DNA of 64,000 nucleotides from Symbiodinium natans (taxonomy: Eukaryota; Sar; Dinophyceae; Suessiales; Symbiodiniaceae). The notes beneath the pieces were generated by a model. It was not told where the DNA came from. It did no database searches and worked only from the letters and a program-made list of their open reading frames with translations. The position numbers were made by a program, and so were the translations under genes. The stretch covers positions 100,001 to 164,000 of the forward strand of contig CAJNDS010002148.1 in NCBI GenBank assembly GCA_905221605.1, read 5' to 3'. Of the stretch, positions 63,641 through 64,000 are shown in pieces (within the stretch, counting starts at the first letter, position 1; the number at the start of each line of letters is the position of its first letter).

Positions 63641-64000
63641 TGAAACAACTTGCCTTGATTCTCGCGACGTCGGCTGTGGCAGCTGCTGCAGGCCCGGCCT
63701 GTAAGGGCTCCAAGTTAGAGACGCTGGATAAGATCTGGATAAGCCCTTGGGATACTTTTTGGTATTTTCCCTTTCTGGGTTCAAGAGGGAACCATCATTT
63801 AGGAGCCCTTTTTTTTTAAGGGGGTTCTAAGGGACATCCGAGGAAAGGAAGCTTCTGCTCGAAAGTGACATCCGGTTGCGAGTCGCGCTACGTGGCCACT
63901 GGAGTCGTCAACGCTCAGTGCGGCTTCTCCGACGGCCAATGCCTGACCGTCGGGCCTTTCTGCGACCCGCCCGCGTGCAAAGCCGAGGCTGTGATTTCGA
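63641..64000 (+). CDS. Secreted cysteine-rich protein, 5' part
   Basis: Exon 1 from the ATG at 63641 encodes MKQLALILATSAVAAAAGPA followed by CKGS, a clear signal peptide with a short basic start, a hydrophobic core and small residues before GPAC. After an intron at about 63714-63842 or 63851, the frame resumes SFCSKVTSGCESRYVATGVV, NAQCGFSDGQCLTVGPFCDP, PACKAEAVIS and runs off the window. Cysteines recur every 4-12 residues, which suggests a disulphide-stabilised extracellular or vesicular protein. The donor GTTAGA in phase 2 fits acceptors at 63842 or 63851. A stronger-looking GTAAGG at 63701 would create a stop with the nearest acceptor. The family is unknown. Confidence 0.6.
63714..63842 (+). 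other. Intron with TTCCCTTT...AGAGGGAACC hairpin
   Basis: Contains TATTTTCCCTTTCTGGGTTC and AAGAGGGAACC, similar to the hairpin of the introner-like introns at 56593 and 61375. The first and last bases are uncertain. Confidence 0.5.

Overview
The window looks like nuclear DNA of a dinoflagellate (Alveolata); the species cannot be named. Four things suggest this. (1) The plant/alveolate-type telomere heptamer TTTAGGG/CCCTAAA occurs not at an end but in hundreds of interstitial blocks. (2) Exons are tiny (about 40-90 nt) and several introns use GC-AG as well as GT-AG boundaries. (3) A tyrosine-recombinase retrotransposon carries a cytosine-methyltransferase-like domain. (4) There are introner-like short introns, and exon peptides (YYWDNRDGP, GWWFGNKLGG) of a type I associate with dinoflagellate proteins.

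Layout. 1-26.4 kb is an intron landscape: small coding islands sit between CCCTAAA blocks on their left and TTTAGGG blocks on their right. By matching splice phases I assembled three minus-strand exon chains (3021-1083, 10691-8566, 15555-13586), a plus-strand gene end (6830-6996) and several single exons. Palindromic MITE-like repeats are scattered through it. 26390-27166 (-) is an uninterrupted BTB/POZ gene. 27.2-30.5 kb is GC-rich tandem repeat with no gene I can support. 30505-39688 is a nearly complete tyrosine-recombinase (YR) retrotransposon on the minus strand with split direct repeats (A1-ORFs-B1A2-spacer-B2). It encodes a coiled-coil ORF, a YR, a CCCH gag and a pol with an oxygenase-like, methyltransferase-like, RT and RNase H domain. 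41107-44497 (-) is a large unrecognised gene broken by frameshifts and a 165-bp tandem duplication. 44.9-49.1 kb is a mosaic of inverted repeats. 52.96-53.22 kb is an 8-bp satellite derived from the heptamer.

54584-61490 (+) is the best gene: nine exons whose phases all agree, 5247 nt, about 1748 aa. It has a chromodomain split by the first intron, a basic and Pro/Met/Gly-rich region, three KYKGRE repeats, two KH-like domains and an acidic tail. Its introns hold two related introner-like elements, telomere-like repeats, a TATATG microsatellite and two MITEs. A cysteine-rich secreted protein starts at 63641 and runs off the window.

The main message is that the telomere-like repeats belong to introns. 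In the assembled genes introns tend to begin with TTTAGGG repeats and end with CCCTAAA repeats in the coding sense, so many introns carry inverted telomeric ends and the heptamer sometimes supplies the splice donor itself. All gene models were read by eye; no alignment or database search was run.
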